A stretch of 64,000 nucleotides of DNA, from assembly GCA_017940265.1 (NCBI GenBank), contig JAGAYY010000020.1, forward strand, positions 1-64,000, written 5' to 3'. Shown piece after piece: positions 54,228 to 63,277 of this stretch; the stretch's first letter is position 1; each line of letters starts with the position of its first letter. Below the pieces are notes generated by a model, which had not been told where the DNA came from, searched no databases, and saw only the letters and a program-made list of their open reading frames with translations. The translations under genes and the position numbers were made by a program. Source of the DNA: Bacilli bacterium (GTDB lineage: Bacteria; Bacillota_I; Bacilli_A; RFN20; CAG-826).

Positions 54228-55598
54228 ATGGCAGTTCGTTATCTAATCCTTAAGCACGTTTCGCTAGGATATGGAATTTTACTTAAAAGAGAACCAAACG
54301 ACATCGGGCGTGTCTTTTTCGCTGATGATAGAAATGTGAAAAACATTGTTTTATCGCATCCTCTATTATCTGTCGCGGAAAACATTTCCCTTTCTAAGTT
54401 TGTTTCTTTAGGTTTGTTCGAAGGCTTATTTGATGCGAACACAAAGATCAAGGCTAATGACTATCTAGATGGTGCAATTAAAAACATGCATTTAAGTGAA
54501 AATGAATGCTATGGCACAATCATGGGCCAAAAGGAATATTCTTTCAGAATATCAATTGATACAAATTCATTTGTAACATTATCTTGTTCTTGTCCAGTCA
54601 GTGAACCTTGTAAGCATCTATACGCTGCTTTCTTAACAATTAAAAAGTTAATCGATCCAAAAGGCGAAAAAGTAGTGGCCTCAATTAACTCTAATGAAAA
54701 GACATTTAAAGATTTATTAGAAAGATACCTCTATTTAAGAGGTGGAGATAATCTTCCACTTATTAGCAAGATTTCTTATCAAATCAAAGGTCTAGAAGCC
54801 GCGACCACATTTATTAATGAACTTTTAGCGTATTATCAACGCGGTCAATATAAAGCTCGTGTGATTAACGATATTCTTTCTCCATTATTCTTTAATCAAC
54901 ATAACGTTGAGAACTTCCAAAAGATTATGGAAAGCGCAGATGAGAGTGTTAAAACAATGCTCACTGAGGCTAAAAATAATTATGAAGTCTTAAGAGATGA
55001 ATTAGAAAAGAGAAAGAGTGTTACTAGAAAAGCTAATTTATATAACATCTTGATTGCCCCTAACTGTGATGCTTTAGTGGAACTTCTTAAGCACGCTGAA
55101 GAGAACTTCAGTGAAGAAAGATTAGCAAGCCAAGTAATGATGGAATTCATTAAATATCAAGATTTAACAATCGAGCAAATCGCTGCGCTTAAAGATTGCT
55201 ATTTATTCCAAATGAATCATAGATATTATATGCAAGACTTATTCTCTTCCCCAGCGAAGAATCGTTTAAGTATCTATTTATTGTTATTTGATGAATTGCC
55301 ACTTGATGATAACAAAATTAAACAAATTCCTTTGGAATATTTCTTAAAAGTTGCACCTTATAGCAATGATAAGAGCAGATATATTCAAATTGTTCACGCC
55401 AATATCAATAGTTTAAAAGAAGAAGACTATCCATTAGTCGCGGAACTTCTCGTTGGTGTTGCGTTGCAACATGAATATATTGACGAAAGAACAATTCGTT
55501 TATCAATTGAATTAAGTAAAAAGATTCCAAATGGTGCCTTTATTGGTGAACTAGTGGATCAAAATATCAGAAGACCAAAGAAGAGTAGGATGCGTTAA
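54228..55598 (+). CDS. SWIM zinc-finger protein (YwqB-like)
   Basis: A 456-residue protein with a SWIM zinc finger near residues 120-140: SCSCPVSEPCKHLYAAF gives the CxC...CxH ligands. The rest is alpha-helical. In Bacillus subtilis a SWIM protein (YwqB) is encoded next to a SNF2-type helicase (YwqA), the same pairing as here. SWIM domains bind DNA or protein. The gene starts from a leaderless promoter and ends two bases before the helicase gene. Confidence 0.85.
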   Translation: MAVRYLILKHVSLGYGILLKREPNDIGRVFFADDRNVKNIVLSHPLLSVAENISLSKFVSLGLFEGLFDANTKIKANDYLDGAIKNMHLSENECYGTIMGQKEYSFRISIDTNSFVTLSCSCPVSEPCKHLYAAFLTIKKLIDPKGEKVVASINSNEKTFKDLLERYLYLRGGDNLPLISKISYQIKGLEAATTFINELLAYYQRGQYKARVINDILSPLFFNQHNVENFQKIMESADESVKTMLTEAKNNYEVLRDELEKRKSVTRKANLYNILIAPNCDALVELLKHAEENFSEERLASQVMMEFIKYQDLTIEQIAALKDCYLFQMNHRYYMQDLFSSPAKNRLSIYLLLFDELPLDDNKIKQIPLEYFLKVAPYSNDKSRYIQIVHANINSLKEEDYPLVAELLVGVALQHEYIDERTIRLSIELSKKIPNGAFIGELVDQNIRRPKKSRMR

Positions 55599-55600
55599 AA

Positions 55601-58600
55601 ATGAACGTCGTGGAATTATTAGAACATTATCGTTTAGAAAAGTTAACTCCTGAGGATTTAGAACTTTTCACATACTTCTCTTATAAGTACGGCATTGATT
55701 ATGATGAGGCTAATCATCCATTTTTCTATGTTCAATTATTTACTAAGATAAATCGCATTCAAATTCTTGAATTTGTTTTAGATTATAAAGGTAGACTTAA
55801 CTATACATGTCAAATCTGTCGAGAAAAGGAACCTTGTAGACACTTCTCCATCTTAGCGAGCAAACTCTTAAAAGATGAATATGAACAAATTAAAGAAGTC
55901 AGCACAAAGTTTGCCTTTGAAATATCTGATGTTGATAGAAGAGAACAACAATCTGCTTTTGATTTAGAAATTGGTGAGGTCTTTAAAGAAATTAGAAAAG
56001 AAGAAATCGCTAATGCATCCACAAAAGCAAGAATCAAAGTTTATTTAGAAGATACAAGATTCTCCTATAGTGTGAATCTTACCATCGCTAAAGGTAGAGA
56101 ATATAAAATAGCCTCTATCGACCGCTTCCTAGCGAGATTCATTAACGAAGAAGAATTTAGATATGGTAAAGACCTTACATTAGTGCACGTGTTGTCTTCT
56201 TTTGATGAAACAAGCCAAAGAATCATTAAGATTTTAGAGAAATATAATCCTGATTTCTTCATTGATTTAAATAACGATAAATCTCTCATTTTCTTTGATG
56301 AATTATTAAATGCCTTAAAGGGTGACTACTTATATATCAATAATGAAGTCTATCGTGTCAGTGAAGAAGCGATGGACATCAAGATTCGCGTTAATGATAA
56401 TTATTCCTTAATTCCAGAAGGCATTATCAAAGGTTATATTCCTTTAACAAGAAATTATTATTACTGCAAATCCGCGAACGATATTAAACCATTAACTAAT
56501 AATGCTTATATCAATAGCCTTATTGATTCTGCAAGAAACTATCCATTAAGCACAATTCAAAATAACTTTGATAACTTCAAATATTCCTTCTTTGAAAAAT
56601 ATCCTGATTTCTTTGAAATCGCTGACAAAATTAAAGAAGAACTTAATGAATCCGCTTTAGTGATTAAAGCCTATTTTGATTATGAAAAAGATAATGTCTA
56701 TGAAAAGACTAGATATTTTAAAAATGAGCAAGAAATTGACGCTAGAGACATTAAGAACTTCTATGAAGTTTCGCAAGTTAAACATTATCAAGAAATCTTA
56801 TCTAGTTATGGTTTCTTTGATCATGTTCTAAGTGATGGTGGTCAAGTCTGGGATTTCTTAAATAGCACTTTAGAAAACTTACAAAAAGTCGCAGAAATCT
56901 ATTTCTCTAAAGATTTAGATTCTAGAAAGACCAGTTCATTTACTTCACCTAATATCACCATTAAGAAAGATGGTTCAATGCTTGAAGTACTTGTCGATGG
57001 GTCCATTTATAGTGATGAAGAACTTAAGACAATTTTGATTGGCTTAAAGAGAAAGAAGAAATTCGTTAAGATTGGTGATAACTTCATCAACTTAATGAGT
57101 GATGACACAAAAGAATTCTATAGTCTCGCTAAAGACTTAGATTTAATTAGTGAAAACTCATTACATAGTAAAAAAGAACTTCCTTTATACTATGCTTTCA
57201 AAGCCTATGGCAAAGACAATAGTTTCTTATCAATGGATAGTTATTTAGATGACGTCTTCAATGAATTAAAGAATTTCTCTGATTCTAATATTGAGATTCC
57301 TAAGATTAACGGTGAACTTAGAAGTTACCAAGTCGATGGTGTTAAATGGCTCAATGTTTTATATAAATACTCTTTAGGCGGCATTCTCGCTGATGATATG
57401 GGCTTAGGCAAAACCATTGAAACTATTGCCTTTATTAATTCCATTAAACAAGATAAACCAATCTTAATCGTTTCCCCTAAATCCTTAGTGTTTAACTGGG
57501 TCAGTGAATTTAATAAATTCGCTAGTGACATTCCAGTCTACGCGATTATCGGTACAGTGGAAGAACGTAAAAAAATTATTAAGAAAATTAAGAACGATAA
57601 ATTTGGTGTCTATTTCATCTCTTATGATTCTTTAAGAAATGAATTTGAAAATTTAACGGATATTACTTTTGATATGTGCATCCTTGATGAAGCGCAGTTC
57701 ATTAAGAATATGCACGCGAAGAAAACAGGCGCAGTTAAACAAATCAATGCTTTACACACAATCGCCTTAACCGGTACCCCAATTGAAAACAATATCTATG
57801 ACCTTTGGTCAATATTTGATTTCTTAATGCCTCATTATCTTTTAGATTATGAAGATTTCAAAGATTCTTACGAGCACAATGAAGAATACTATGAAATCGT
57901 GAGAGACAAAGTCGCTCCATTCATTTTAAGAAGAAGAAAAGAAGATGTCTTAAAAGACTTACCAGAAAAATATGAAGTCATTATTACCACTGAAATGAGC
58001 CAAGAACAAAGAAAGCTTTATGATGCTTTCCGCTTACAAGCCAAAGAACAACTCAAATCATCCGATGGTGGTTCTAAGATCATGGAAGTCTTATCCATTA
58101 TTACAAGACTTAGACAAATATGCGTTGATCCTTCAACATTTGTTGATAACTTCACAGGTGAATCAGGAAAGATTACCGCTTTAAAAGACATTATCAAAGA
58201 TAAGATGCAAGAAGGACATAGATTCTTGATCTTCTCTCAATTTGTCTCCGCTCTTAACATTGTTAAGGATGAAATCGAAAAGATGGGTATCAAGTACTAT
58301 ATGATTACTGGTGATACAAGCGCGAAAGAAAGACTTAGAATCTGTAATGATTTCAATAAAGATGAGGATTATAAGATTGTGCTTATTTCCTTAAAAGCAG
58401 GCGGCACGGGTCTCAATTTAGTGGGTGCTGATGTGGTTATCCATCTTGATCCATGGTGGAATTATTCCGCGGAATCTCAAGCGAGTGATAGAGCCCATCG
58501 TATTGGCCAAACTAGAACAGTGGAAGTCATTAAACTCATTGCTGAAAATAGTATCGAAGAAAAAGTTGTTAATCTTCAAAATGAGAAGAAAGAACTTGTT

Positions 58601-58678
58601 GATAAAGTCATCAGTGATAACGATTCTTCAATCAAATCACTCTCCATCAAGGATTTGAAGTCAATCCTCAGCATGTAA
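55601..58678 (+). CDS. SNF2-family helicase with N-terminal SWIM-like finger (YwqA-like)
   Basis: A 1025-residue SNF2/SWI2 ATPase. An N-terminal SWIM-like finger (YTCQICREKEPCRHFSIL) precedes a long helical region (about 120-550), then the two-lobed ATPase: Walker A with Lys604 (GLGKTIETIAF), DEAQ box (ILDEAQFIK), ALTGTPIEN, LRQICVDP, KAGGTGLNLVGAD and DRAHRIGQ motif VI. All motor motifs are intact. It probably remodels protein-DNA complexes, perhaps in RNA polymerase recycling or repair. It follows the SWIM gene by two bases; the only ribosome-binding candidate is a weak AGGA, so translation may be coupled. Confidence 0.93.
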   Translation: MNVVELLEHYRLEKLTPEDLELFTYFSYKYGIDYDEANHPFFYVQLFTKINRIQILEFVLDYKGRLNYTCQICREKEPCRHFSILASKLLKDEYEQIKEVSTKFAFEISDVDRREQQSAFDLEIGEVFKEIRKEEIANASTKARIKVYLEDTRFSYSVNLTIAKGREYKIASIDRFLARFINEEEFRYGKDLTLVHVLSSFDETSQRIIKILEKYNPDFFIDLNNDKSLIFFDELLNALKGDYLYINNEVYRVSEEAMDIKIRVNDNYSLIPEGIIKGYIPLTRNYYYCKSANDIKPLTNNAYINSLIDSARNYPLSTIQNNFDNFKYSFFEKYPDFFEIADKIKEELNESALVIKAYFDYEKDNVYEKTRYFKNEQEIDARDIKNFYEVSQVKHYQEILSSYGFFDHVLSDGGQVWDFLNSTLENLQKVAEIYFSKDLDSRKTSSFTSPNITIKKDGSMLEVLVDGSIYSDEELKTILIGLKRKKKFVKIGDNFINLMSDDTKEFYSLAKDLDLISENSLHSKKELPLYYAFKAYGKDNSFLSMDSYLDDVFNELKNFSDSNIEIPKINGELRSYQVDGVKWLNVLYKYSLGGILADDMGLGKTIETIAFINSIKQDKPILIVSPKSLVFNWVSEFNKFASDIPVYAIIGTVEERKKIIKKIKNDKFGVYFISYDSLRNEFENLTDITFDMCILDEAQFIKNMHAKKTGAVKQINALHTIALTGTPIENNIYDLWSIFDFLMPHYLLDYEDFKDSYEHNEEYYEIVRDKVAPFILRRRKEDVLKDLPEKYEVIITTEMSQEQRKLYDAFRLQAKEQLKSSDGGSKIMEVLSIITRLRQICVDPSTFVDNFTGESGKITALKDIIKDKMQEGHRFLIFSQFVSALNIVKDEIEKMGIKYYMITGDTSAKERLRICNDFNKDEDYKIVLISLKAGGTGLNLVGADVVIHLDPWWNYSAESQASDRAHRIGQTRTVEVIKLIAENSIEEKVVNLQNEKKELVDKVISDNDSSIKSLSIKDLKSILSM

Positions 58679-58785
58679 AAATCGCAACAATAACGGACAT
58701 GAATTTGTGTTTTGTCATATATTAAATGTCGCCGTTCTTGTATAAAGAAGGTGAATCATTTCATATATAATCATGGAGGCTCAAT

Positions 58786-60366
58786 ATGATTTTAGAAAAA
58801 TGTGTCATTGGTATTGAATTCGGTTCTACCAATATTAAAGCTGTCATGCTTGATGAAAATCATGAAATTATTGCATCAAATGAATATGCTTGGGAATCAA
58901 CTTTAAAAAACGGCATTTGGATCTATACTTTAGAACAAGCCAAAATCGGTTTAGCGGATTGCTATGCTGGATTAAAACAAAAATTCGAAACTAAATATCG
59001 TCGCCCATTAGCGAAAGTCGGTGCGATTGGTATTTCAGGTATGATGCATGGTTATCTTGTCTTTGATAAGAATGGTAATCAACTTGCAGAATTCCGTACA
59101 TGGAAAAACACCATCTGCCCACAAGCACAAGATCAATTATCTAAATTATTCAATTTCAACGTCCCACAACGTTGGAGTGTCTCTCATATTTATCAAGCCA
59201 TGCTTAATGGTGAAAAGGAAGTTAAAGACATTGTCTTTGCTACAACCTTAGCAGGCTACTTCCATTATTTATTAACTGGTGAAAAAGTCATTGGCGCCAA
59301 CGATGCTAGTGGTATGTTCCCATTAGACCCAAGCACCAAAGATTACGATGCTAAGATGGTTTCTAAATTCAACGAAGTCATTAAAGATAAAGTTGATTGG
59401 AGAATCTTAGACATCTTGCCAAAGTGTATGTTAGCGGGCCAAAATGCAGGCTACTTAACAAAAGAAGGTGCTAAATTAATCGACCCATCTGGTGTTTTGC
59501 AACCAGGTATCCCATTCTGTCCACCAGAAGGCGATATGGGTACAGGTATGATTGCCACTAACTCAGTTAGAGTTGGTTATGGTAACTCCTCCCTCGGTAC
59601 ATCTGGCAATATTACTCTTGTTACTGATAAGAGCATTGCCATGAATAAGGAAATCGATGTTATCGCTTCCCCAAGTGGCTATCCAGCCGTTCTTGTTCAC
59701 GCGAATAACTGTACAACTGATATCAATGCTTGGGTTGAATTATTACATCAAGCAATCGTTTTAGCGGGTGGTTCCATCCAACGTGGCGAATTATTCGTGA
59801 GATTGTTCAATAAATCTCTTGAAGGTGAACCAGATGCCGGTGGTCTTGTCTCGTTTAACTACTTCTCTGGTGAAGCCGCAGTTGGTGTTCAAGAAGGTAG
59901 GCCATTATTCGTGAGAGAACCAGACGCTAAGATGTCATTAGCCAACTTCATGAAATCTCATATCTTAGCCGTTCTTGCAGTCTTAAGAATCGGTGTTGAT
60001 ATCTTAAAGAAACAAGGTGTCGAAGTTAATAAAATATATGGCCATGGTGGTTTCTTCAAAACACCAGTGGTTGGCGCTAAAGCATTAAGTGCTGCTTTAG
60101 ATGCTCCTGTTGCTACATTAAGTAGTGCGGGTGAAGGTGGCCCATATGGTGAAGCCTTATTAGCCGCTTATATGTTAGAAAAAGGAAAAGGTGAAACCTT
60201 AGAAGACTATTTACAAAATAAGATCTTCGCTAACGCTAAAGAAGATGTTGCTATTGCTTCTAAAGAAGAAGTTAAGGGCTTCAATAAATTCTTAGAAAGA
60301 TATAAAGCCGCTGTCCCAGTGGAAGCAAAAGCCGTTGAATGCGTTGAAGGTCAACACAATAAGTAA
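58786..60366 (+). CDS. FGGY family carbohydrate kinase (xylulokinase-like)
   Basis: A 526-residue sugar kinase of the FGGY family. Signs are IGIEFGSTNIKAVMLD (phosphate loop 1), GISGMMHGYLVFD (substrate region), GTSGNITLV, and the C-terminal IYGHGGFFKTPVVGAKALSAALDAPV (ADP-binding). The HGYLVFD pattern resembles xylulokinase and ribulokinase but does not settle the sugar. GGAGG lies seven bases before the ATG. It is followed two bases later by an oxidoreductase, so the pair may convert a sugar or polyol into a phosphorylated ketose. Confidence 0.88.
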   Translation: MILEKCVIGIEFGSTNIKAVMLDENHEIIASNEYAWESTLKNGIWIYTLEQAKIGLADCYAGLKQKFETKYRRPLAKVGAIGISGMMHGYLVFDKNGNQLAEFRTWKNTICPQAQDQLSKLFNFNVPQRWSVSHIYQAMLNGEKEVKDIVFATTLAGYFHYLLTGEKVIGANDASGMFPLDPSTKDYDAKMVSKFNEVIKDKVDWRILDILPKCMLAGQNAGYLTKEGAKLIDPSGVLQPGIPFCPPEGDMGTGMIATNSVRVGYGNSSLGTSGNITLVTDKSIAMNKEIDVIASPSGYPAVLVHANNCTTDINAWVELLHQAIVLAGGSIQRGELFVRLFNKSLEGEPDAGGLVSFNYFSGEAAVGVQEGRPLFVREPDAKMSLANFMKSHILAVLAVLRIGVDILKKQGVEVNKIYGHGGFFKTPVVGAKALSAALDAPVATLSSAGEGGPYGEALLAAYMLEKGKGETLEDYLQNKIFANAKEDVAIASKEEVKGFNKFLERYKAAVPVEAKAVECVEGQHNK

Positions 60367-60368
60367 TT

Positions 60369-61325
60369 ATGTTTAATTGGTGTTTTATTGGAACTGGTCA
60401 AATCGCTAAGAAAGTTGCTAAAGAATTAGTAACTAATCCTGGGCATCAAATTGTCTCTGTTTTCAATCGCACCAAAGCTAAAGCGGAAAAATTCGCTAAA
60501 ATTTATCATTCCACAGTTTATGAAAGTGCGTTAGAAGCAATAAATGATCCTCGTGTTGATGGTGTCTATATTGCGACTACTAATGAAACGCACTTTTCAT
60601 TTTGCAAACTATGTTTGGAAAACCATAAACCAGTCTTATGTGAAAAACCAATTACTGGTAACACAAAAGAACTTAAAGAATTAATTAAATTAAGTGAAGA
60701 AAATAACACTCTTCTAAAAGAAGCGATGTGGACTTGGTTTAATCCTGTCGCTAATAAGGTGAAGCAGTGGATTAAAGAAGAAAGAATTGGAAAAATCCTT
60801 TCTGTTGACTGCATCTTCAATATGCCAATATTTGGTTATAACAAAGCCAAAGGTAGATACATCAATCCAAGTAGATATGGTGGTGCGCTTCTTGACTTAG
60901 GTGTCTATTCCGTTAGATACGTGTATGAGTTATTTGGTAGACCAAACGCTATTACCGCGAAAGGTAAACTATATAACGGCATTGACTTATTCAATGATTC
61001 AATATTTGAATATGATGGTTTTAAAGCCCATGTTAGTAGTCAGATCAATGCTTTGGTGGGCGAACACTGTATCATCAAAGGTGAAAAAGGCATTATTAAA
61101 GTTCCTTTATTCCATATGGCTAGTAAAGCCGTCTTAAAAACTAAAGAAGGTAAAGAAGTCTTTAGAGATAAGAAAAAGAAATTTGCCACCCAGTTTAGAG
61201 TGGTCGCCGAATATATCAAAAATGAAAAACCTAATGAACTAGTCTCTTTAAATTCATCCGTGGATGTTATGGAATTAATGGATGAAATCAGAAGGCAAAT
61301 CGGTGTCATCTTCCCTTGTGATTGA
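60369..61325 (+). CDS. Gfo/Idh/MocA family oxidoreductase
   Basis: A 318-residue NAD(P)-dependent dehydrogenase. The N-terminal Rossmann motif is FIGTGQIAKKVAKEL; the catalytic EKP motif is LCEKPITGN. The C-terminal domain has the usual beta sheet (ALLDLGVYSVRYVYELFGRP). The substrate is a sugar or polyol, likely linked to the FGGY kinase immediately upstream; the start is two bases after its stop, with no separate ribosome-binding site visible. Confidence 0.9.
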   Translation: MFNWCFIGTGQIAKKVAKELVTNPGHQIVSVFNRTKAKAEKFAKIYHSTVYESALEAINDPRVDGVYIATTNETHFSFCKLCLENHKPVLCEKPITGNTKELKELIKLSEENNTLLKEAMWTWFNPVANKVKQWIKEERIGKILSVDCIFNMPIFGYNKAKGRYINPSRYGGALLDLGVYSVRYVYELFGRPNAITAKGKLYNGIDLFNDSIFEYDGFKAHVSSQINALVGEHCIIKGEKGIIKVPLFHMASKAVLKTKEGKEVFRDKKKKFATQFRVVAEYIKNEKPNELVSLNSSVDVMELMDEIRRQIGVIFPCD

Positions 61326-61332
61326 TACTTTT

Positions 61333-61362
61333 TTGACAATAATAAAACTTTATTTTTATAAT
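61333..61362 (+). promoter_or_regulatory. Consensus sigma-A promoter
   Basis: TTGACA (61333-61338), 18-base spacer, TATAAT (61357-61362): both hexamers match consensus exactly. Predicted start near 61369; AAGGGGA follows before the ATG at 61389. This is the strongest promoter match in the window. Confidence 0.8.
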
Positions 61363-61388
61363 AAATATAAATAAGGGGAAATATTATC

Positions 61389-61736
61389 ATGCCAGCAAAA
61401 AAACCAGCTGCCAAGCCAGCACCAAAGAAACCAGCACCAGCTAAAAAGCCTGCTGCTAAACCAGCTCCAAAGAAAGCTGAACCAGCTAAAAAGCCAGCTC
61501 CAAAGAAGCCTGAACCAAAGAAAGCCGCTCCAAGCGCTAACGCTTCTTACCACCTCTCCAAGAGAGAAGATGGCAAATGGCAACTCTTCATCACAGGTAG
61601 TGACAAAGTCATTAAGACATTCGCCACAAAAGCTGAAGGTGAAGCCTATGCTAAAGAAAAAGCAGAAAACACTGGTCGTGCAATTTTAAAGCACAACTCC
61701 AAAGGTGCTAATAAAGGCAAAATCGCTAAGAAATAG
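61389..61736 (+). CDS. Histone H1-like tail fused to a DUF2188 domain
   Basis: A 115-residue protein. Residues 1-50 are almost only Lys, Ala and Pro in repeats such as KKPAAKPAPKK, like a histone H1 tail. Residues 53-115 match DUF2188 (PF10954): YHLSKREDGKWQLFITG, then FATKAEGEAYAKEKAENTGRAILKHNSKG. H1-like tails bind DNA through charge, so a nucleoid-associated role is plausible; the DUF2188 role is unknown. It has a consensus promoter and a good ribosome-binding site, both pointing to high expression. The HAD gene follows 11 bases later. Confidence 0.85.
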   Translation: MPAKKPAAKPAPKKPAPAKKPAAKPAPKKAEPAKKPAPKKPEPKKAAPSANASYHLSKREDGKWQLFITGSDKVIKTFATKAEGEAYAKEKAENTGRAILKHNSKGANKGKIAKK

Positions 61737-61747
61737 TTGATTCATAA

Positions 61748-62536
61748 ATGAAAAAACTTATATGCCTTGACATGGACGGCACCGTCTATCTCGGTGAGCG
61801 TTTATTTAAAGGCGCAAAAGAAACATTCGAATATTTTAAACAAAACGAAATATCGCTTGTTTTTTTGACTAACAATTCTTCCCACTCCTTAGCGTTCTAT
61901 GTTGATAAAATCAAAAGGATGGGTATCGACTGTAATGAAGATAATTTTTATTCATCTATTGATACCACAATTAAGTATCTAAAAGATCAACAAGTTAAAA
62001 CTCTTTATGTGTTGGGCGTGAAATCATTTAAAGAGGAATTAAAGAAACATTTCCAGCTTATTGAAACTTATCAAGAAGAAATACCTGATGTCGTCTTAGC
62101 GTCATTTGATACTGAACTAGTTTATGACGAATTAAAGACTGCATGTTTATATATACAAAAAGGTAGCAAATTCATTGCCACTAATATGGATTATCGCTGT
62201 CCAATCGAAGACGGATTCTATATCCCAGATTGTGGTGGACTTTGCAAATGGATTGAGATGTGCACTGATAAAGCACCTATTTTCTTAGGAAAACCAGAAC
62301 CCACAATGATTTATCAAGTCATGGAAAAGTTTGGTGTTACTAAGGAAGAAACCATGATGGTAGGAGACCGCTACTATACAGATATTGTCGCAGGTCTTAA
62401 CGCTGGTGTAGATACAGTTGCCGTATTAAGTGGTGAAACCACTTTAGAGGAATTTAAAAAGGCTGACCGTAAGCCAACCTTTATAATTGATTCAATTGCA
62501 GATTTAATTAAACTACTTAAATCTTATTCAGAATAA
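61748..62536 (+). CDS. HAD-IIA family phosphatase (NagD-like)
   Basis: A 262-residue hydrolase of the haloacid dehalogenase superfamily, subfamily IIA. Motif I CLDMDGTVYLG, motif II FLTNNSS, motif III Lys in FLGKPEPTM and motif IV MVGDRYYTDIVAG are all present. Such enzymes remove phosphate from small molecules (nucleotides, p-nitrophenyl phosphate, sugar phosphates). The specific substrate is not evident. It has no Shine-Dalgarno sequence and starts 11 bases after the DUF2188 gene. Confidence 0.9.
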   Translation: MKKLICLDMDGTVYLGERLFKGAKETFEYFKQNEISLVFLTNNSSHSLAFYVDKIKRMGIDCNEDNFYSSIDTTIKYLKDQQVKTLYVLGVKSFKEELKKHFQLIETYQEEIPDVVLASFDTELVYDELKTACLYIQKGSKFIATNMDYRCPIEDGFYIPDCGGLCKWIEMCTDKAPIFLGKPEPTMIYQVMEKFGVTKEETMMVGDRYYTDIVAGLNAGVDTVAVLSGETTLEEFKKADRKPTFIIDSIADLIKLLKSYSE

Positions 62537-62569
62537 GTATAGTTAATTTTCTTTTCAGTTGTTTTAAGA

Positions 62570-63271
62570 TTAATCTTTTTGTTGGAAGACGTTAGTGGTG
62601 ATGTAATCAACACCCATGTCCTCTAATTTTCTAAGCATCTTCTCATCATCCACTGTCCAGACATTAACTTTAAGGTTCTTTTTATGGAATATATCAACGA
62701 GATCTTGTGTTAATAATCTATCTTCAATATCGATATCCATTTTGAAAAACTTCGCCCATTTATAGAGCATCTTGTAGTGCCCTTCTTCTAAAAGAAGTTG
62801 GAGATGCACTCTTTTGTGGTATTTATTTCTTAGCTTAATGAGTGGCCAAGGATAGAAAGCAATGAATGTAACATTCTCTAAACCCATATATTCATCAATA
62901 TATTTGGCGAGCTTCTTTAAATACTTACCTTTTGGGTTTTTAGGTTTGAATTCAATGATAGGGCGTTTGCCACTTTCCTTACAAATCTTTAAATAATCTT
63001 CAAAAAGCGGAATATAAGCCTCTTTATCATCTTGCTCGTTATCTAAATGCAATTTGATAACTTCGTCTTTTGTCATGTCTGCAATGACGTATTTTTGCCC
63101 ATTGCTTAAGAAGTCTGGGTCATGATGAACAACCCAATAGTTATCTTTGGTTAAATGAATATCTGTTTCAATACCAAAGAATTCACCTTTTCCCGCTTCT
63201 TTAAAGGCATTTAATGTATTTTCAAAGTATTTATCGTGCTTACCACGATGCGCGATACATAATGGTTTCAT
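62570..63271 (-). CDS. Glycerophosphodiester phosphodiesterase (GDPD family)
   Basis: A 233-residue protein of the GDPD family (TIM barrel). AHRGKHDKYFENTLNAF holds the catalytic His and Asn/Glu; GIETDIHLTKDNYWVVHHDP adds the metal-binding Glu-x-Asp and the second His. The C-terminal VNVWTVDDEKMLRKLEDMGVDYITTN is typical. It splits glycerophosphodiesters into glycerol 3-phosphate and an alcohol, in the cytoplasm (no signal peptide). It follows the MFS transporter gene by six bases, so the transporter may bring in a glycerophosphodiester or related compound. Confidence 0.92.
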   Translation of the reverse strand: MKPLCIAHRGKHDKYFENTLNAFKEAGKGEFFGIETDIHLTKDNYWVVHHDPDFLSNGQKYVIADMTKDEVIKLHLDNEQDDKEAYIPLFEDYLKICKESGKRPIIEFKPKNPKGKYLKKLAKYIDEYMGLENVTFIAFYPWPLIKLRNKYHKRVHLQLLLEEGHYKMLYKWAKFFKMDIDIEDRLLTQDLVDIFHKKNLKVNVWTVDDEKMLRKLEDMGVDYITTNVFQQKD

Positions 63272-63277
63272 ATTTAA

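Noticed and set aside
58766-58771. TATAAT before the FGGY kinase gene as its promoter
   Set aside because: A start seven bases downstream would fall within the gene's own GGAGG site, so this box is probably not the one used.
61356-61583. Minus-strand Trp/Ser/Phe-rich open frame
   Set aside because: It is the complement of the Lys/Ala/Pro repeat tail of the DUF2188 protein.
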